Assembly: GCF_042678405.1 (NCBI RefSeq)
Contig: NZ_JBHTLI010000001.1
Span: 2,108,001-2,172,000 of the forward strand
Direction of reading: 5' to 3'
Length of the DNA: 64,000 bases
Source: Salegentibacter_A chungangensis
GTDB taxonomy: Bacteria; Bacteroidota; Bacteroidia; Flavobacteriales; Flavobacteriaceae
Both the position numbers and the translations under genes were made by a program. Every line of letters begins with the position of its first letter. Within the stretch, counting starts at the first letter, position 1. The notes under the pieces are model-generated. The model saw only the letters and a program-made list of their open reading frames with translations. It searched no databases and was not told the origin of the DNA. Below, in pieces: positions 62,067 through 64,000 of the stretch.

Positions 62067-62559
62067 AGAATACCTTAACCAGATTAACACCTTTGTTTTT
62101 GACGTAGACGGCGTTCTAACCGATGGTACCATTCAGGTTAGCACCCACGGAGAATTATTAAGGACTATGAATATGAAAGACGGGTACGCTATGAAAGCTG
62201 CCGTAGAGGCAGGTTATACCGTTTGCATCATTTCCGGCGGAAAAAATGAAGGGGTAAGAAAGCGCCTGCGTGGCCTGGGCATTACCGATATCTACCTTGG
62301 TGTTCACGACAAAGTGGAACAGATGGATGAATTCTTCGATATTTACTCTATTAAGCCAGATGAAGTGCTGTATATGGGAGACGACATCCCGGATTACCAC
62401 CCTATGAAGCTTGTGGGATTGCCCTGTTGCCCACAAGATGCGGCCCCTGAGATCAAAGAGCTTTCAAAATATGTTTCTCACAGAAAAGGTGGAAAAGGCT
62501 GCGTTCGCGATGTTATAGAACAGGTGTTGAAGGTACAGGGAAAATGGATAGAAAAATAA
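62050..62559 (+). CDS. KdsC-like HAD phosphatase
   Basis: A 169-residue HAD hydrolase resembling 3-deoxy-D-manno-octulosonate 8-phosphate phosphatase. The nucleophile motif is FDVDGVLTDG (D17 and D19), with a MGDDIPDYHPM metal loop near residue 117 and GGKNEGVRKRLRGLG for the phosphate-binding site. KdsA and other Kdo genes are not in the window, so the substrate is assumed by family. It overlaps DUF2520 by 17 bases. Confidence 0.92.
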   Translation: MEKSYKEYLNQINTFVFDVDGVLTDGTIQVSTHGELLRTMNMKDGYAMKAAVEAGYTVCIISGGKNEGVRKRLRGLGITDIYLGVHDKVEQMDEFFDIYSIKPDEVLYMGDDIPDYHPMKLVGLPCCPQDAAPEIKELSKYVSHRKGGKGCVRDVIEQVLKVQGKWIEK

Positions 62560-62563
62560 TCGG

Positions 62564-62890
62564 ATGAACTGGCTTTTACTGGTTATAGCAGGCTTGTTTG
62601 AAGTGGGGTTCGCCTTTTGTCTTGGTAAGGTAAAAGTAAGTGCCGGAAATACTGCAGCATTTTGGTTTGCCGGTTTCATCCTTTCTTTATGCCTTAGTAT
62701 GATCTTACTTTACAAAGCAAGCCAAAGCCTGCCTATTGGAACAGCCTATGCGGTATGGACAGGTATTGGTGCCGTGGGCACGGTAATTCTGGGAATCCTG
62801 GTCTTCAAAGAACCTGTACACTTCTGGCGCATCTTTTTTCTGAGTACTCTTATCATTTCTCTGGTGGGATTAAAATTTGTCACTAACTAA
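62564..62890 (+). CDS. small multidrug resistance (SMR, SugE/Gdx-like) transporter
   Basis: A 108-residue four-helix membrane protein of the SMR family. The membrane-embedded glutamate E13 lies in VIAGLFEVGFAF, and the second to fourth helices carry SQSLPIGTAYAVWTGIGAVGTVILG and ISLVGLKF. Subfamilies export quaternary ammonium compounds or guanidinium; I see no guanidine riboswitch before it. It sits four bases after the KdsC-like gene, inside a run of otherwise housekeeping genes. Confidence 0.9.
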   Translation: MNWLLLVIAGLFEVGFAFCLGKVKVSAGNTAAFWFAGFILSLCLSMILLYKASQSLPIGTAYAVWTGIGAVGTVILGILVFKEPVHFWRIFFLSTLIISLVGLKFVTN

Positions 62891-62899
62891 TTTTCCGTA

Positions 62900-63811
62900 A
62901 TGTATTCATTCCTAAAACTCATCAGGTACAAGAACCTCATCTTTATTGCCCTTACCCAATTGCTCATAAAGTATAGTCTGTTTAACCTGATGGATGCGGA
63001 TACCGTGCTCAGCGATTTTGGTTATTCCTTGATGATCTTCGCTAATATCTGTCTGGCCGCTTCAGGATATATCATTAATGACATCTATGATGTGGCTTCC
63101 GACAAGATTAATAAGCCTGAAAAAATGATCGTTGGAAAAAAGATCTCTGAAAAGACCGCCACCCGCTTTTTTTTCCTATTAAGCATTATTGGTGTAGGCA
63201 TAGGGTTCTACCTCGCCAACCTGGTTGATAAACCGGGATTTACGGCAATATTCGTATTTTCCTCTGCCCTGCTCTACCTCTATGCTTCCTATTTGCAACA
63301 GGTAATCCTCGCCGGAAATATCCTGATAAGCATCCTGGTTGCAGGAGTTGTTCTCCTGCCGGGGCTTATAGACCTGTTCCCAGCCACAAATGAATTTAAT
63401 AAGCAAAATCAATCCCTTATCTTCTCCATCTTACTGGACTATACCCTATTCGCTTTTCTTCTAAACCTTTTAAGGGAGATGGTAAAGGACCAGGAAGATA
63501 TTAACGGGGATTACAATGCCGGAATTACAACCCTCCCCATCGTATATGGAGTGCAGCGAACAAATAAGGTGATCTTTGGACTAGGCTTATTTACTGCAGG
63601 AATAATCATATATTATGTATATAGTTACCTGTTTGAAAATATTGCTGCGGTGTTATATACACTCATTCTCATCCTGGGACCACTTTTCTATTTTCTGGCC
63701 TACATTCCCACGGCCAGCAGGAAAAAAGAATTCACCAGATTGAGCATTGTTCTTAAACTTGTGCTATTTTTTGGCTTAATCTCGATCGGATTACATCAAT
63801 ATATAATTTAA
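62900..63811 (+). CDS. UbiA family prenyltransferase
   Basis: A 303-residue polytopic enzyme of the UbiA family with eight or nine helices. The two aspartate motifs binding prenyl diphosphate through Mg2+ are visible: NDIYDVASDKINKP (about 61-74) and DQEDINGDYNAGITTLP (about 197-213). Bacteroidota members are often named geranylgeranylglycerol-phosphate geranylgeranyltransferase, but the acceptor is unproven. It lies 9 bases after the SMR gene. Confidence 0.9.
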   Translation: MYSFLKLIRYKNLIFIALTQLLIKYSLFNLMDADTVLSDFGYSLMIFANICLAASGYIINDIYDVASDKINKPEKMIVGKKISEKTATRFFFLLSIIGVGIGFYLANLVDKPGFTAIFVFSSALLYLYASYLQQVILAGNILISILVAGVVLLPGLIDLFPATNEFNKQNQSLIFSILLDYTLFAFLLNLLREMVKDQEDINGDYNAGITTLPIVYGVQRTNKVIFGLGLFTAGIIIYYVYSYLFENIAAVLYTLILILGPLFYFLAYIPTASRKKEFTRLSIVLKLVLFFGLISIGLHQYII

Positions 63812-63815
63812 AATT

Positions 63816-64000
63816 ATGCTGAAAGACTTTCTAAAAGACAAAGAGATCATCCTTGCTTCAGGCTCACCAAGAAGACAGAATTTCTTTGAAGAACTCGAAA
63901 TACCCTTCAGGGTAGATGTGCGCCCGGTAAAAGAAGAGTACCCCCATTACCTGAAGGATGAGGCCATAACCGATTTTCTTGCTGAGCTTAAAGCAGAAGC
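63816..64000 (+). CDS. maf: Maf-like nucleoside triphosphate pyrophosphatase, partial
   Basis: The first 61 codons of a Maf/YhdE-type protein, cut by the window end. The N-terminal signature is clear: IILASGSPRRQNFFEELEI (about 10-28), with the SxSPRR phosphate-binding motif. Such enzymes hydrolyse dTTP, UTP or modified nucleotides and limit their insertion into nucleic acids. It starts four bases after the UbiA stop. Confidence 0.93.
   Translation, partial: MLKDFLKDKEIILASGSPRRQNFFEELEIPFRVDVRPVKEEYPHYLKDEAITDFLAELKAE

Noticed and set aside
1..64000. Mobile elements, prophage, CRISPR, defence islands
   Set aside because: No transposase, integrase, phage structural genes, direct repeat arrays or known defence genes were recognised.

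Overview
The window reads as a contiguous piece of a chromosome from a marine-type member of the Bacteroidota, family Flavobacteriaceae, close to Gramella/Christiangramia or Salegentibacter in gene content. Supporting signs are the type IX secretion regulator PorX, a fused LpxC/FabZ, a fused HisB and HisIE, DUF4834, a YfhO protein, a carboxypeptidase-regulatory/TonB-plug outer membrane protein, and promoters of the Bacteroidota form TTTG-N19-21-TAnnTTTG with few strong Shine-Dalgarno sequences. About 62 protein genes fill almost all the space. I see no tRNA, rRNA, CRISPR array, insertion sequence or prophage, and no gene-free stretch longer than 300 bases.

Layout. 51-6543 (+): DUF805 and AI-2E-type membrane proteins, a DUF1853 protein, a cation diffusion facilitator, a bacterial release-factor-fold protein (baeRF-like) with a hairpin in its leader, a NYN/LOTUS RNA-binding protein and a pirin. 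6545-13690 (-): a complete histidine operon hisG-D-C-B-H-A-F-IE, preceded at 13756-13902 by a promoter, a 20-residue leader peptide with five consecutive His codons and a perfect attenuator hairpin. 13956-18657 (-): an SPFH protein and a large VWA membrane protein, fabG and sucD. 18868-20836 (-): a BlaI/BlaR1-type pair with two TACAnnTGTA operators. 20908-27322 (-): an NTF2-like protein and the lipid A cluster lpxD - lpxC/fabZ - lpxA - efp - second lpxD, headed by an HD hydrolase. 27362-32055 (+): porX, tsaE, a small exported peptide, a membrane protein, alanine dehydrogenase and DUF4258. 32133-37143: divergent bcp/nth, a 50-residue protein and an ECF sigma factor (-), then uvrA (+). 37290-38522 (+): a secreted, extremely Arg/Ser-rich protein behind a sigma-54-like promoter. 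38618-44103 (-): flippase, glycosyltransferase, YfhO, DUF4834. 44210-57929: a transporter-like outer membrane protein, an alpha-oxoamine synthase and a cysteine-synthase-fold enzyme (a candidate sulfonolipid pair), an S9 peptidase, ybaB, threonine aldolase, prfB with its programmed frameshift, an ArsC-like protein, an LTxxQ-like protein, a large outer membrane barrel, and fumC. 58003-64000: a giant fused cytochrome c maturation protein (-), then a DUF2520 - KdsC-like - SMR - UbiA - maf run (+) cut by the window end.

Most of the window is core metabolism and envelope biogenesis: histidine synthesis, lipid A, O-glycan handling, cytochrome c maturation, outer membrane proteins. The most notable points are regulatory: the histidine attenuator with an almost leaderless leader peptide, inverted repeats directly before several genes (baeRF-like protein, ECF sigma factor, 50-residue protein), the BlaI operators over the core promoter, and a sigma-54-like site before the Arg/Ser-rich protein. 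I did not find a clear unknown multi-gene defence or mobile system. The best candidates for under-described biology are the ECF sigma/50-residue unit, the VWA/SPFH pair, the release-factor-fold protein with its hairpin, and the putative sulfonolipid pair.
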